A stretch of DNA of 64,000 nucleotides from WLMZ01 sp043753895 (GTDB lineage: Bacteria; Actinomycetota; Acidimicrobiia; Acidimicrobiales; Ilumatobacteraceae): positions 9,901 to 73,900 of the forward strand of contig JAYUWK010000133.1 in the NCBI GenBank assembly GCA_043753895.1, read 5' to 3'. Below are positions 15,302 through 25,397 of this stretch, in pieces. The position numbers and the translations under genes are program-made. The notes under the pieces are model-generated. The model was not told where the DNA came from. It saw nothing but the letters and a program-made list of their open reading frames with translations, and searched no databases. Each line of letters starts with the position of its first letter. The stretch's first letter is position 1.

Positions 15302-17847
15302 CAGTCGGTTCCGATGGCTTTCAAGAGGTCGAGCTTGGTTGCGCGCCACGCGGGGATGACCGCGGCCAAGACTCCGACGACGAATGCAGTCACGACGATG
15401 ACCACGATGGCCGTAGTGGGTATGGCGTACTTCGAGAGGCCTGAGTCTCGCAGAGCGACGATCACGATGTAGCCGAGCACGAGACCGAGCACCACCCCGA
15501 CGATTGCTCCGTAGAGCGATGTCAGCACACTCTCCCAGCGCACCGTGGTGCGCACCTGCGACCGGGTCATACCGACCGCGCGTAACAGGCCGATCTCGCG
15601 TCGACGCTCGTACACGGCGAGCAGCATCGTGAGCACGATGCCGAACACGGCAATGATCACCGAGAGCGCGAGCAGGCCGTAGATGAAGAACAGGCTGCGA
15701 TCGATGATGTCGCTGCGACCGTCGATGAATTGTGATCGATTCTGCAATGTGCCGATGCCGTAGGTCTTGATCGATGCGTCCACCGCGACGCGGAACTTTT
15801 TGTCGGACACGCCCGGCGCCTTGGTCATGAACACGAAGCCGGCGAGGTTGCTCACCGAGGTGCCCTTGAGAAGGTCGCGGTGCACCACTCGCGCCTGCGC
15901 AAGGTCGCTCGACGCATAGATGCCCTGCACGGTGACGGTCACATCAGTTTGGCCCACACGTAAACCAACCGTGGACCCGACGTCGAGCTTGGCCCGCTTG
16001 GCTTCGCCGGAACTGACCAGAATGCCCTTCGGCGTGAGCGACGCGAACGAGCCCTGCAGGAACTTGTAATCGAGAATGCCGATGGCTGTTTCTGGGTTCA
16101 CGGTGGTTGCGAAGAACCCTTTTTGCGTGTCGCTGTACTGCAACCGCGCAAAGCCCAAACCAGTCGCTGCACCGACCTCGGGCAGCGTGTTGAGTTCGTC
16201 GACAAAGCTCTGGCTGAAGCTCAGCGAGCCGCCGTTAGACGAATTGATCACGTACTCGCCCAGGAACTGCTGGCCGATGGTGTCGCGTAGTTGTTGCTTG
16301 ATCGACGCTGCGAACACGCTGGCGCCCGTGACCAACGCGACGCCGATGAGCACCGGTGCGGCGGTGCGCGCGGTGCGGCGCGGGTTGCGCTGCACGTTCG
16401 CCCGACTCATGCCGCCGGTGATACCACGGAAGCGTTCGACCGGCGCTCCCAACACGCGGGCGATGGGGTTGGCCATCGTGGGGCCGAGCAGCAGGATGCC
16501 CACGAAGATGGCGACCACGGCGACCCCAAGCAGAATGCCTGCCGCACCGACGATCACGGCGATGATCGCGGCCACGCCGAGTGCGATGAATCCGAACGCC
16601 GCGAGCACACGGGTTCGGTTGCTGCGCACCTGCTCGAACGCCGATTCGCTCATCGCTGCGACGGGGGGCACGCGTGCCGCCGAGAACGCGGGTACCGCTG
16701 CCGCGACCAGTGTGGTGATGATGCCGGCGATCACGGTGACCACGACCGTGCCCGCGGTGATGACCAATCCGCGCGACGGCACGCCCAACCCCGCACCATT
16801 CAGCGCAACCTGAATCCCGATGGCGAGACCGGCACCGGCAACGAGACCGAGCGCCGAGCCGAGCACTCCGATGACGGAGGCCTCGGTGAGCATCATCCAT
16901 GTGACCTGTCGGCGACTTGCGCCGATGGCGCGCAGCAGGGCGTTTTCGCGTCGCCGTTGCGCGGCAGTGATCGAGAATACGTTGTAGATCACGAAGCAGC
17001 CCACGCCCAACGCGATGAAGGAAAAGATGGACAGGAAGATCGTGAAGAAGCCGAGGCCCTTCTGAATTTCGGTCTGGCTCTGTGCGGTGATCTCTGCACC
17101 GGTGAGGGCCTGCATCTGATTGAGTCCGGGAGCGGCGCTCATGGCTGCCTGCACGCGCCGTGCCAGCTCGGTGTCGGTGACGGTGCTATCGCCGCGGATG
17201 AGTACGGCATCGATGAAACCGGGCTTGGCCACGAACTCCATTGCGGTATCAGTGTCGAACAGCGCCCACGTGGCGTCGCCGGGCGTGGCCACGGTGTTGT
17301 AGCGGGCGATACCGACGAGGGTGAACGTGCGCGACCCAGCCTCGGCGTTGATCTTCACTGTGTCGCCGAGTACGTAACCGCCATCAGACGCGGTCTGGTC
17401 GTCGAGCACTACCTCGCCGCCTCCGCTGGGTGAGCGACCACTCGTAAGCTTCCATACCGAGAGATCACCGGAGTTCAGGGTGCCGCCCGAGGTGGATCGG
17501 GTGGTGCGCTCGATTGGCTTACCGTTCTTGCCGATGACCACGGCGTCGCCTTGCACCAAGGCCTGCGCGTCGCTGACGCCCCGCACAGCTGCCGCGACCG
17601 CGACCGCATCGATAGGTACCTTGTCGCGCACCTCGAAACCGAATGCGGTTTCGACCGTGTTGCTGGACTGCACATAGGCGTCGACTTTCTCGAACGACTT
17701 CGCAAAGATCGCGTCGAACGTGCCCTCGAGCGTGTCGCGAAACATGAAGGTGCCCGACAAGAACGCGGTGCTGACGATGATCGCCAGTGCGGTGAGCACG
17801 ATGCGCCCAAAGCGGGCGGTCACGTTTTTGAAGGCGAGGCGCAGCAT
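15301..17847 (-). CDS. FtsX-like ABC transporter permease
   Basis: 848 residues with an N-terminal membrane helix (about 18-40), an extracytoplasmic MacB-like domain, three helices around 265-400, a second periplasmic domain, and three C-terminal helices. The permease box near 300-320 reads ENALLRAIGASRRQV and is repeated near 770 as EIGLLRAVGMTRSQV. These features define FtsX/MacB-type permeases, which drive mechanotransmission or lipid/lipoprotein export. It follows a similar gene and an ATPase on the same strand. Confidence 0.88.
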   Translation of the reverse strand: MLRLAFKNVTARFGRIVLTALAIIVSTAFLSGTFMFRDTLEGTFDAIFAKSFEKVDAYVQSSNTVETAFGFEVRDKVPIDAVAVAAAVRGVSDAQALVQGDAVVIGKNGKPIERTTRSTSGGTLNSGDLSVWKLTSGRSPSGGGEVVLDDQTASDGGYVLGDTVKINAEAGSRTFTLVGIARYNTVATPGDATWALFDTDTAMEFVAKPGFIDAVLIRGDSTVTDTELARRVQAAMSAAPGLNQMQALTGAEITAQSQTEIQKGLGFFTIFLSIFSFIALGVGCFVIYNVFSITAAQRRRENALLRAIGASRRQVTWMMLTEASVIGVLGSALGLVAGAGLAIGIQVALNGAGLGVPSRGLVITAGTVVVTVIAGIITTLVAAAVPAFSAARVPPVAAMSESAFEQVRSNRTRVLAAFGFIALGVAAIIAVIVGAAGILLGVAVVAIFVGILLLGPTMANPIARVLGAPVERFRGITGGMSRANVQRNPRRTARTAAPVLIGVALVTGASVFAASIKQQLRDTIGQQFLGEYVINSSNGGSLSFSQSFVDELNTLPEVGAATGLGFARLQYSDTQKGFFATTVNPETAIGILDYKFLQGSFASLTPKGILVSSGEAKRAKLDVGSTVGLRVGQTDVTVTVQGIYASSDLAQARVVHRDLLKGTSVSNLAGFVFMTKAPGVSDKKFRVAVDASIKTYGIGTLQNRSQFIDGRSDIIDRSLFFIYGLLALSVIIAVFGIVLTMLLAVYERRREIGLLRAVGMTRSQVRTTVRWESVLTSLYGAIVGVVLGLVLGYIVIVALRDSGLSKYAIPTTAIVVIVVTAFVVGVLAAVIPAWRATKLDLLKAIGTD

Positions 17848-17886
17848 TGCGATGGGCCTAACGCTGCCTGTGATGACGGGTGGTGG

Positions 17887-20430
17887 TCATGTGGTGGCGA
17901 TGGCCTGCAGGATGTCGGATTTTGAGGCACGACGTGCCGGCCACCAGGCCGCGACGATTGCGAAGACCACGGCAGCGACGGCGAAGATTCCGATCGAGAC
18001 GTACGACACGCTGAAGATCGTGAGGCCCTGATCGCCGAGCGCGCGGACCACGATCCAGCCGAGCGCGAGTCCGAGCAGCGTGCCCATGATCGCGCCGAGT
18101 ACGGCGGTCACGATGGCCTCCCAACGAACACTGTCGCGCACCTGTTTGCGGGTCATACCGATGGCACGCATCAAGCCGAGCTCGCGCCGACGTTCGTACA
18201 CGGCGAGCAGCAGGGTGAGCACGATGCCGAGCACCGCGATGAATACGGCCATGCCCAACAGTGCATAGATGAAATTGAGAATCGGTGTGACCTGTTCAAC
18301 CTGAGCGTCGATGAAAGCGGTGCGGGTTTGCACCTTGGCTGTGGGGTACTTGTCGGTGACGGTCTTCACGGCCGTGGTGGCGTCGGCGTCGGAAACGCCC
18401 GGCTTTGTCTGCGCGAAGATCTGGATGTCGAACAGGGTTGCGCCACGTCCGTCGAACAGGGAACGGTCGACGATCACGTTCCCGAAAGCTTTCGACTCGT
18501 AGACACCGGCCACTGTCAACGTGGCGGTGGATTGATCGAGGAAGGACACCGCAAGTTGGCTGCCTACTCGCAAGCCGTCGCGGTCGGCTTTGCCCTTGGA
18601 GACCAGGACCGTCGTGTTGTTCAGCCCTGACCAGCCGCCGTCGACGAACGTGAAGTTGAACAACTTGGCCGCATGCGTGGCGTCGAGGGTGAAGACGCCG
18701 GTGGCCTTGGGCGTGCCGTCTTTGACGACCTTGATTTGGGCGATTCCCAAGCCGGCAGCGTCGCTGATCTCGGGGAGCTTGTTGAGGTCGTCGGTGAGCG
18801 TGGTGGGCAGCCCGCCGAAGCCCTGACCGTCGCTGGTGCTCACCGCAAAGTTTCCGGTGAACTGCTTGCCGATGGTCTCGCGGATGGAACTCTGTAAGGA
18901 GGAGCCGATCGTGGAGACGCCGATGAGGAACGCGAGGCCGATACCGAGTGCCGCGGCGGTGAGCGAGGTGCGCTCGGGGCTACGTGCGGCATTACGAACG
19001 GCGATCTCGCCGGTGACGCCCTTGATCGCGCGCAGCGGGCGCGTCAGAGCGGTAGTGACCGGCCCAACGGTGACAGGACCGAGCGCAATCGCTGTAATGA
19101 AGAGCGACGGGACGCCGAGTACCAGCCAAATGGCGGCACGGTTGAGGCCGAGAACGACCCCAACTACCGAGAATGCGACGAAAACAGCACCGATGACGAT
19201 GCGTCGGAGCGACAGACCGGAGCGATCGATGCTGACATCGCGCATCGCGGCAAGCGGTGAGACTCGCCCGGCACGAATGGCGGGGAGTGTGGCGCAGAGC
19301 ACCGTCACGACGAGTCCCACGATGAGCGTGATCACGAACGAGCGCGAGTTGACGGTGAGCGCTGTGTCGGACGGCCCGCTACCGAGCTTCTTGAGGATCC
19401 CGAGAATGGTCGTTGCGAGCACGACGCCTCCGCCGAACCCGAGCAGGCTGCCGACGACACCCACGACGCCCGCCTCGACGAACAACGACCGCACCACTTG
19501 GCCACGGTTGGCGCCGATGGCGCGCATGAGCGCGCTCTCCTGCTGGCGTTGGGCTGCAGTGATACGGAACACGTTGTAGATCACGAAACAACCAACGAGC
19601 AATGCGATCGCGGCGAAGATGGTGAGCACTTTGCTGAACAGGTTGAAGAACTTGGCGACCGAGTTCTGCGTCTCTTTGGTGATCTCAGCGCCGGTGAGCA
19701 CCTGCACCGATTGACCCGTGAGCGCCTTTTGGATCGTGGCCTTCAACTGCGTGTCGGTGAGAGAACCATCGCCGCGCACGATGACAGAGTCGATCTTGCC
19801 GGCTTCGCCGATCACGAAGTCCTGAGCTGTCGCGAGGTCGAACAACGCCCATGTGGCCGAGCCGGATGTGTCGGATCCTGCGAAGGTGACGATGCCGACC
19901 ACGGTGAACGGTCGAGCACCGGCTTTGGCCGTGACGGTGACCGAGTCGCCGAGCGAGATTTTGCCTTCCTTGGCCGATCGTTTGTCGATGACGACTTCGG
20001 TCGAGCCTGCTGCCGGACGACCCTCGGCCAGCTTCCATGGCGAGCTCTTCGCGCCGGTGAACACGCCGCCGTACTTGGGTGGGCCGTCGATGCCGATGGG
20101 CTTGCCGGACGCGGTGGAAATGCGGGCGAAGCTCTGTACATCGCCTCGTGCTTCTGTGACTCCGGGAATTGCGGCGACCTCGGCGATCACCGAATCCAGA
20201 AGGCGCCCGCGGGTGTCGGCTCCGAAGTCGCCCTCGATCACGTTGGAGGAACGCACGAACGCATCGGTCTGCGCGTAAGCAGTGGCGAAGAGACGATTGA
20301 TGCTCGCGTTGATGGTGTCGCTGAATACGAACACGCCGCTCAGGAACGCGCAGCTGGCAATGACTGCGAGCGAGGTGAGCAGCAGCCGGCCCTTTCGGGC
20401 CAGCACGTTCTTTAGTGAGATTCGGAACAT
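17887..20430 (-). CDS. FtsX-like ABC transporter permease, paralogue
   Basis: 847 residues, same architecture as the permease downstream and probably a tandem duplication. The two FtsX boxes read ESALMRAIGANRGQV and ELGLMRAIGMTRKQV. A heterodimer of the two permeases with the adjacent ATPase dimer is likely. It starts 1 bp after the stop of the ATPase gene and is separated from the second permease by 39 bp. Confidence 0.88.
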   Translation of the reverse strand: MFRISLKNVLARKGRLLLTSLAVIASCAFLSGVFVFSDTINASINRLFATAYAQTDAFVRSSNVIEGDFGADTRGRLLDSVIAEVAAIPGVTEARGDVQSFARISTASGKPIGIDGPPKYGGVFTGAKSSPWKLAEGRPAAGSTEVVIDKRSAKEGKISLGDSVTVTAKAGARPFTVVGIVTFAGSDTSGSATWALFDLATAQDFVIGEAGKIDSVIVRGDGSLTDTQLKATIQKALTGQSVQVLTGAEITKETQNSVAKFFNLFSKVLTIFAAIALLVGCFVIYNVFRITAAQRQQESALMRAIGANRGQVVRSLFVEAGVVGVVGSLLGFGGGVVLATTILGILKKLGSGPSDTALTVNSRSFVITLIVGLVVTVLCATLPAIRAGRVSPLAAMRDVSIDRSGLSLRRIVIGAVFVAFSVVGVVLGLNRAAIWLVLGVPSLFITAIALGPVTVGPVTTALTRPLRAIKGVTGEIAVRNAARSPERTSLTAAALGIGLAFLIGVSTIGSSLQSSIRETIGKQFTGNFAVSTSDGQGFGGLPTTLTDDLNKLPEISDAAGLGIAQIKVVKDGTPKATGVFTLDATHAAKLFNFTFVDGGWSGLNNTTVLVSKGKADRDGLRVGSQLAVSFLDQSTATLTVAGVYESKAFGNVIVDRSLFDGRGATLFDIQIFAQTKPGVSDADATTAVKTVTDKYPTAKVQTRTAFIDAQVEQVTPILNFIYALLGMAVFIAVLGIVLTLLLAVYERRRELGLMRAIGMTRKQVRDSVRWEAIVTAVLGAIMGTLLGLALGWIVVRALGDQGLTIFSVSYVSIGIFAVAAVVFAIVAAWWPARRASKSDILQAIATT

Positions 20431-20431
20431 G

Positions 20432-21175
20432 TCATTCCCCGAAGCGCTTCATACGATCGAGTACGCGGTCCGCTGTGGGATCCTGCATCTCGTCGACGAT
20501 GCGGCCATCGGCCAGGAAGATGACGCGATCGGCGTAGCTCGCGGCAACCGGATCGTGGGTGACCATCACGATGGTTTGTCCCAATTCGTTCACGGCGAGG
20601 CGCATGAACGACAAAATCTCAGCACCGGTGCGGCTGTCGAGGTTGCCCGTGGGCTCGTCGGCGAAGATGATGGTGGGCCGGCTGGCAAGCGCGCGGGCCA
20701 CGGCAACACGCTGCTGCTGGCCGCCCGACAACTCGCTCGGCCGGTGGGTGAGACGGTCGCGCAGACCAACGGTGTCAATGACCCGGTTGATCCAGGCTTC
20801 ATCACCCTTGGAGTTGCCGAGCAGCAACGGGAGGCGGATGTTCTCTTCGGCCGAGAGCGTGGGGATGAGGTTGTAGGCCTGAAAGATGAAGCCGACCTTC
20901 TCGCGGCGCAACTCGGTGAGTTCTTTGTCCTTGAGCGTGGCGAGGTAAGTGTCGCCGATGTACACGGCGCCCGATGTGAGGCCGTCGAGACCGGCAAGGG
21001 TGTGCATGAGGGTGGACTTGCCCGAACCGGAGGGGCCCATGATGGCGGTGAATCTGCCGGCTTCGAACGCGACGGTCACGCCGTCGAGGGCTCGTACTTC
21101 GCTATCGCCTGAGCCGTAGAACTTGGTGGCATCGACGGCTCCGGCTGCAGCGGTGGCGGTGGGGGCTTCAGTCAT
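20432..21175 (-). CDS. ABC transporter ATPase of the MacB/LolD type
   Basis: 247 residues. Walker A GPSGSGKST, signature LSGGQQQRVAVARAL, Walker B IIFADEPTGNLDS and the switch histidine in VTHDP are all intact. The NLDS extension is typical of ATPases partnering FtsX-like permeases. ATG at 21175 is chosen; the frame is open to an ATG at 21202 with no better ribosome site. First gene of an operon with two permeases and the PPOX gene. Confidence 0.9.
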   Translation of the reverse strand: MTEAPTATAAAGAVDATKFYGSGDSEVRALDGVTVAFEAGRFTAIMGPSGSGKSTLMHTLAGLDGLTSGAVYIGDTYLATLKDKELTELRREKVGFIFQAYNLIPTLSAEENIRLPLLLGNSKGDEAWINRVIDTVGLRDRLTHRPSELSGGQQQRVAVARALASRPTIIFADEPTGNLDSRTGAEILSFMRLAVNELGQTIVMVTHDPVAASYADRVIFLADGRIVDEMQDPTADRVLDRMKRFGE

Positions 21176-21259
21176 CCCGTAGTTGTATCGGAAAATCGGC
21201 AATTACCGATCCAGAACAGGGTGGATTCGTTACCTGGACCGGTGGGTAGGCGTCTCGTC

Positions 21260-21461
21260 TCAGCCGCCGGACAGGGCCTCGATGTACTGCACGATCAGTG
21301 CCACCTCAGCCGGAGTAAGCGACTTCGTCGCTGCCTTGGCGCTGCGTGGCCGTCAGACTGACGGTTGAGGCGTCGCCAGAGTCGGGTGCACACGACGCGA
21401 GCACGGCACCAGCCAACAAGGCAGTGACCACGGACGCGAAGACGATACGTCGCTGTACCAC
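21260..21461 (-). pseudogene. remnant of an exported c-type cytochrome-like lipoprotein
   Basis: A GTG at 21461 opens a 51-codon frame with a lipoprotein signal peptide (basic start, hydrophobic core, lipobox LASC). In another frame the following 60 or so bases encode SLTPAEVALIVQYIEALSGG and a stop at 21260-21262, which looks like the C-terminal helix of a class I cytochrome c. The haem motif CxxCH is missing. I read this as a small cytochrome gene with an internal deletion and frameshift. The rest of the 21176-21555 gap shows only the cyclase promoter. Confidence 0.4.
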
Positions 21462-21542
21462 GGCGGCAAACTATCGCAGCGGTGCAGGGTGCGCGGAGAC
21501 GCGGGATTGAAACCCGTGGCTCGCGCCGGGGTGCCGATGCCG

Positions 21543-21548
21543 TACGAT
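21543..21548 (+). promoter_or_regulatory. putative -10 element of a leaderless transcript (TACGAT)
   Basis: TACGAT ends 7 nt before the GTG at 21556; no Shine-Dalgarno sequence is present. Confidence 0.4.
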
Positions 21549-21555
21549 CTGCCCA

Positions 21556-24500
21556 GTGAGTTCGTGCCCGTCCTGTGCAAACCCGGTTGCCGCCGGCTCC
21601 CGTTTCTGCCCGACGTGCGGGTTTGCGCTAGCGGCCGCATCGATCGAGGAACGCCGTGTCGTGACGGTGCTGTTTGCCGATCTGGTCGGGTTCACGGCAT
21701 TGGCCGAACATCTCGATCCCGAACACGTGAAGCGCCTCGTGGACTCGTGCTTCGAACGATTGGTCGAGGACATCACCACCTTCGGGGGCACGGTCGACAA
21801 GTTCGTCGGCGACGGCATCGTTGCGCTCTTCGGCGTGCCCGTTGCACACGAGGACGACGCCGAGCGGGCGGTGCGCGCAGGTCTGCGCATGCAGGAGTCA
21901 CTCGCATCCTTCGCTGCAGCGCGCATGTTGCAAGGCAATGCCACCGCGCTGCAGATGCGCGTCGGCATCAACACCGGCGTCGCCCTCGTGGGCACCGTTG
22001 CCGGCACCGATCACACGGCGATGGGCGATGTCGTCAACACGGCATCGCGGTTGCAGTCGCTTGCGCCGCCGGGCGGCGTGCTCGTCGGGGAGTCCACGCA
22101 CGGGCTTACCGTGTCGAGCATCACCTACGAATCGCAGGGAGAGCTCGAGGCCAGAGGTCGCGATGCGGCGATCGCTGCGTGGTTGGCCAAGGGTGCGATC
22201 TCCCAACCGGGCGCACGCCGCCGGCGCCGTGATGTCGCCATCATGGGTCGCTCCACCGAGCTGGCCCTCACGGTCGCATCGGTCGATTTTGCGATTGCGA
22301 ACTCGCAGGCCGCACTCGTGGCGGTCGATGGCGCAGGTGGCGTCGGCAAGAGCCGTCTGGTCGATGAGTTACTCGAGGCGGCGCGCTCGAAACACTCGGT
22401 AATCGTCATCGAGGGATCCGCTGTTCCGTACGGTGAATCGAACGTGTGGTGGCCACTTGCGAGCGCGCTGTTCGATCGTCTCGAACTGGACGCAGCGTCA
22501 TCGCCCGAGACGGTTCGCGAGATCGCTAGCGGCCTGGGTCGTGAACTTTTTGCCGATGCCGACGCCGCCACGGTGACGGGTCTTACCGATGCGTTTCAAC
22601 ATCTACTCGGTTATCCCTCGAAACTCGACGATGTTGATCCCGTCACTGCCCGCGACGCTGTGAACCGCGCCGTGGCCTCGGTCTTCGAACGCCGGCTGCG
22701 CACCGGCCCGGTGTTGTTGTCGATCACCGACATCCATTGGGCCGATCCCGTGGTGCTGTCGTTGTGCGAACACCTCCTTGTTGCACTGGCGCGACGGCCC
22801 TTTGTGCTCGTCACCACCAACCGCCCCGACCCAGAGCTGGCGTGGCCGCCGTTGTCCACCCGCGCCGCAGTGGTGCGTCTGCCGCTCGAGCCGCTCGGCC
22901 CCATCTCGGCGGCGCAGCTATGTCGGGCGATCATCGGCCCCGATGCCGACGAGGCCACCATCACCACCATCTACGAACGGTCCGGCGGTAACCCCCTGTT
23001 CCTCGAGGAACTCGCCGTGCTGGTTGCCGAAGGTGGCGACGTTCGCGCTCTGCCCGACTCGTTGCGTGCCGTCATCGCAGCGCGTCTCGATCAGCTCCCA
23101 CCAGATCAGCGAGCGGTCATCGACAACGCTGCGGTACTCGGACCCTCGGGCGTCATCAACAGCCTCGAACGCTTCGCCCGCGAACTCGGTCAACGGCTCG
23201 ATCCCCTTGTGCTCGACGGCCTGCTCGATGGTGGCCTGCTCGAGATCGAAGGGCGACGCTGGGCGTTCAAGTCGGACTCGGTTCGCGAGGTCGCGTATCA
23301 GACGCTCACCAAGGCCGTGCGCGCAGCACGCCACATGGGTATCGCCAGCTCGATGCAGGGTCGCCACTACAGCCCCGACGACGTGGCGCACCATTTGGCC
23401 GCCGCTGCAGAACTGGTCACCGAACTCGGCCCGCTCGCCGGTGTCCCTGCCGACATCGTCGATCAAGCCACCACCGCGCTGGAGGCCGCGACCGAACGCC
23501 AAGTCGAGCAAGGCAACCTTCGCCAGATCGTGCGGTACTCCACGCGCACGATCGACCTCGTCGAAGCCGCCGGCCTCACTGACGCATCGCGGGAGATCCG
23601 GGCCCGCCAGCGCCTGCATCGTATCGTCGCCCTGGTCGATCTGCGCCAGCTCGATCGGGCACGATCGGAGACCGATTCGGTCCTTGGCGAAGCGCTCACC
23701 GACCACGATCAGCAGACCGAAGCGCGTGCCCGTCGCGCATTGGGTCTCATCAGCCAGGTGGCTGGAGACCTTCCCGCGGCGCGTCGTCAACTCGGCGAGT
23801 CCATCGACCTCTTTCGCGAGATCGGCGATCATCAACAGCTTGCCGACACTTTGCGCGCCCGAGGCTTTCTCGAGTTGTTCGGCGGTTCGCTCGCCGATGC
23901 AGAGTGGCTGTTCGGCGAAGCAGAGGGCCTCTATGTCGATCTCGGCGACCGGCGCGGGCTCGGCTACATCGAACAGCACCGCGCCTGGATGGCCTTTCTC
24001 GGCGGCAACATGCAGGTCGCCGAAGAACATCTGTATCGCGCTGCGACGACGCTCACCGAACTCGGCGATCGCGCAGGCGTCGGGTGGGCGTACGGGCTAC
24101 TCGCCTTCGTGCACTTCTACAATCGTCGCTTCACCGAGGCCGAAGAACTCGCCAATGTGGTGCGCGCCGAAGCCCGTGAACGTGGCGATGAATGGGCCGA
24201 GAGCATGATGCTGTCATTGCTTGCCTCGATGCGCCTGTGGACCGGCCACATTGACGCGGCGGCCGCACTGGCCGAGCAGGCGAGGGCGCGCTTCAAGAAG
24301 CTGGGCGATGGCTTCGGGTTGGCGCAGGCGCTTGCGGTGCTGGGTCGTACGCAAGTCGCGCTCGGCGATCCGAGCGTGGCTCGCACGAGTGAGGCGTTGA
24401 TTGCACAGGCCGATCAGTACGGCGAGTCGGCCTTTCCGTTCCTCGCCGCAGCCGGTATAGCAATGCACGGCGGCGACGCCAAGAGCACGGTCACCTACGC

Positions 24501-25014
24501 CAACGAAGCCATTGATCGTATGCAGAAGGTGCAGGCCGATCCCGGCGAGTCGTGGGTCATCCGCGCCGCCGGTCTGGCCCAGATCGGCGATTACGACGAG
24601 GCGCGCACGGCGCTCGCACACGTGACCAACGACGTCGAATCGCATCCGTTCTTTCAATCGGTACGCGCCCTCGTCGCTGTGCTGCAGGGATCGACAGACG
24701 AAGCCATCGAAGCCGCGAAAGCGGTCACTGATGCTGTCGGTCACACCTATCTCGATGGTGTCATTGCGAGCGTCGCGGCCGGAGCCTCAGCAGCGTCCAC
24801 CGGCAACGAGATGGCGGCGCGCGGTTGGCTCGAGCGCGCCGTCTCGATGGCCGCGCTCACCCAGGACACGGTCGCGACGGCGTTGGCGCTGTGTGCATAT
24901 GCACATGTGCTCGGATCGGCGCATCCCCTCGGTGCCGGCGATGCAGCTGCGCTCGGAATCGGATGGCGTTCCGTGGTCGAGGCGCTGCCCTCGGTTCGGG
25001 AGCCGGCGGCATGA
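21556..25014 (+). CDS. class III adenylate/guanylate cyclase fused to an AAA/NTPase and TPR domains
   Basis: 1152 residues. An N-terminal zinc ribbon (CPSCANPV...FCPTCGF) is followed by a class III cyclase domain at about 35-185, with TVLFADLVGFTALAE, the metal site VDKFVGDGIVALFG and AMGDVVNTASRL. A STAND-type ATPase at about 220-520 has Walker A GAGGVGKSR and Walker B-like LLSITDIHWAD. Residues 640-1150 form TPR-like helical repeats. This layout is common in large actinobacterial signalling proteins that may sense partner proteins and make cyclic nucleotide. GTG start. Its stop overlaps the next gene as ATGA, so it is coupled to two AhpD-like genes. Confidence 0.88.
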   Translation: MSSCPSCANPVAAGSRFCPTCGFALAAASIEERRVVTVLFADLVGFTALAEHLDPEHVKRLVDSCFERLVEDITTFGGTVDKFVGDGIVALFGVPVAHEDDAERAVRAGLRMQESLASFAAARMLQGNATALQMRVGINTGVALVGTVAGTDHTAMGDVVNTASRLQSLAPPGGVLVGESTHGLTVSSITYESQGELEARGRDAAIAAWLAKGAISQPGARRRRRDVAIMGRSTELALTVASVDFAIANSQAALVAVDGAGGVGKSRLVDELLEAARSKHSVIVIEGSAVPYGESNVWWPLASALFDRLELDAASSPETVREIASGLGRELFADADAATVTGLTDAFQHLLGYPSKLDDVDPVTARDAVNRAVASVFERRLRTGPVLLSITDIHWADPVVLSLCEHLLVALARRPFVLVTTNRPDPELAWPPLSTRAAVVRLPLEPLGPISAAQLCRAIIGPDADEATITTIYERSGGNPLFLEELAVLVAEGGDVRALPDSLRAVIAARLDQLPPDQRAVIDNAAVLGPSGVINSLERFARELGQRLDPLVLDGLLDGGLLEIEGRRWAFKSDSVREVAYQTLTKAVRAARHMGIASSMQGRHYSPDDVAHHLAAAAELVTELGPLAGVPADIVDQATTALEAATERQVEQGNLRQIVRYSTRTIDLVEAAGLTDASREIRARQRLHRIVALVDLRQLDRARSETDSVLGEALTDHDQQTEARARRALGLISQVAGDLPAARRQLGESIDLFREIGDHQQLADTLRARGFLELFGGSLADAEWLFGEAEGLYVDLGDRRGLGYIEQHRAWMAFLGGNMQVAEEHLYRAATTLTELGDRAGVGWAYGLLAFVHFYNRRFTEAEELANVVRAEARERGDEWAESMMLSLLASMRLWTGHIDAAAALAEQARARFKKLGDGFGLAQALAVLGRTQVALGDPSVARTSEALIAQADQYGESAFPFLAAAGIAMHGGDAKSTVTYANEAIDRMQKVQADPGESWVIRAAGLAQIGDYDEARTALAHVTNDVESHPFFQSVRALVAVLQGSTDEAIEAAKAVTDAVGHTYLDGVIASVAAGASAASTGNEMAARGWLERAVSMAALTQDTVATALALCAYAHVLGSAHPLGAGDAAALGIGWRSVVEALPSVREPAA

Positions 25015-25397
25015 CGCGGGTACAGCCGACCTCGGCACGCTTGATTGACCTGCGCCCACCGCTCGCCGCTCGAATCGACGACCTGTCGCGCAACGCTGCG
25101 GCCGCTGCACCGGGTCGCACCGGTGAGCTGGCGCGGGTTCGCGTGCGTCAGTTGCTCGGGGTCGGAGACGAGACCTTGCCCACCGATCTCGATCCCGCTG
25201 AACTCGCGGCGATGGCGGTCGTCGAACAATTCGTCATTGATGTACACGGCCTCGACGATGCCACCTTCGCCGCACTCTGCGCGTACTACACGCCGGCCGA
25301 GCAGATGGGTCTGTTGTTCCATCTCGCGCTACTCGATGGGTTCACTCGCCTACAGATCGTTGCTGGCGAGTCAATCGAAGAACAGGGACACCACTGA
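25011..25397 (+). CDS. AhpD/carboxymuconolactone decarboxylase-like protein lacking the redox motif
   Basis: 128 residues. The C-terminal half (AMAVVEQFVIDVHGL...YTPAEQMGLLFHLALLDGFTRLQIV) resembles the helical C-terminal half of AhpD-like proteins and of the next gene. At the place where the neighbour has its CGYU redox motif, this protein reads VRQLLGVGDE, with no cysteine. It may be a redox-inactive partner subunit of the selenoprotein encoded next. ATGA overlap with the cyclase gene; TGATG overlap with the next gene. Confidence 0.65.
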   Translation: MTRVQPTSARLIDLRPPLAARIDDLSRNAAAAAPGRTGELARVRVRQLLGVGDETLPTDLDPAELAAMAVVEQFVIDVHGLDDATFAALCAYYTPAEQMGLLFHLALLDGFTRLQIVAGESIEEQGHH

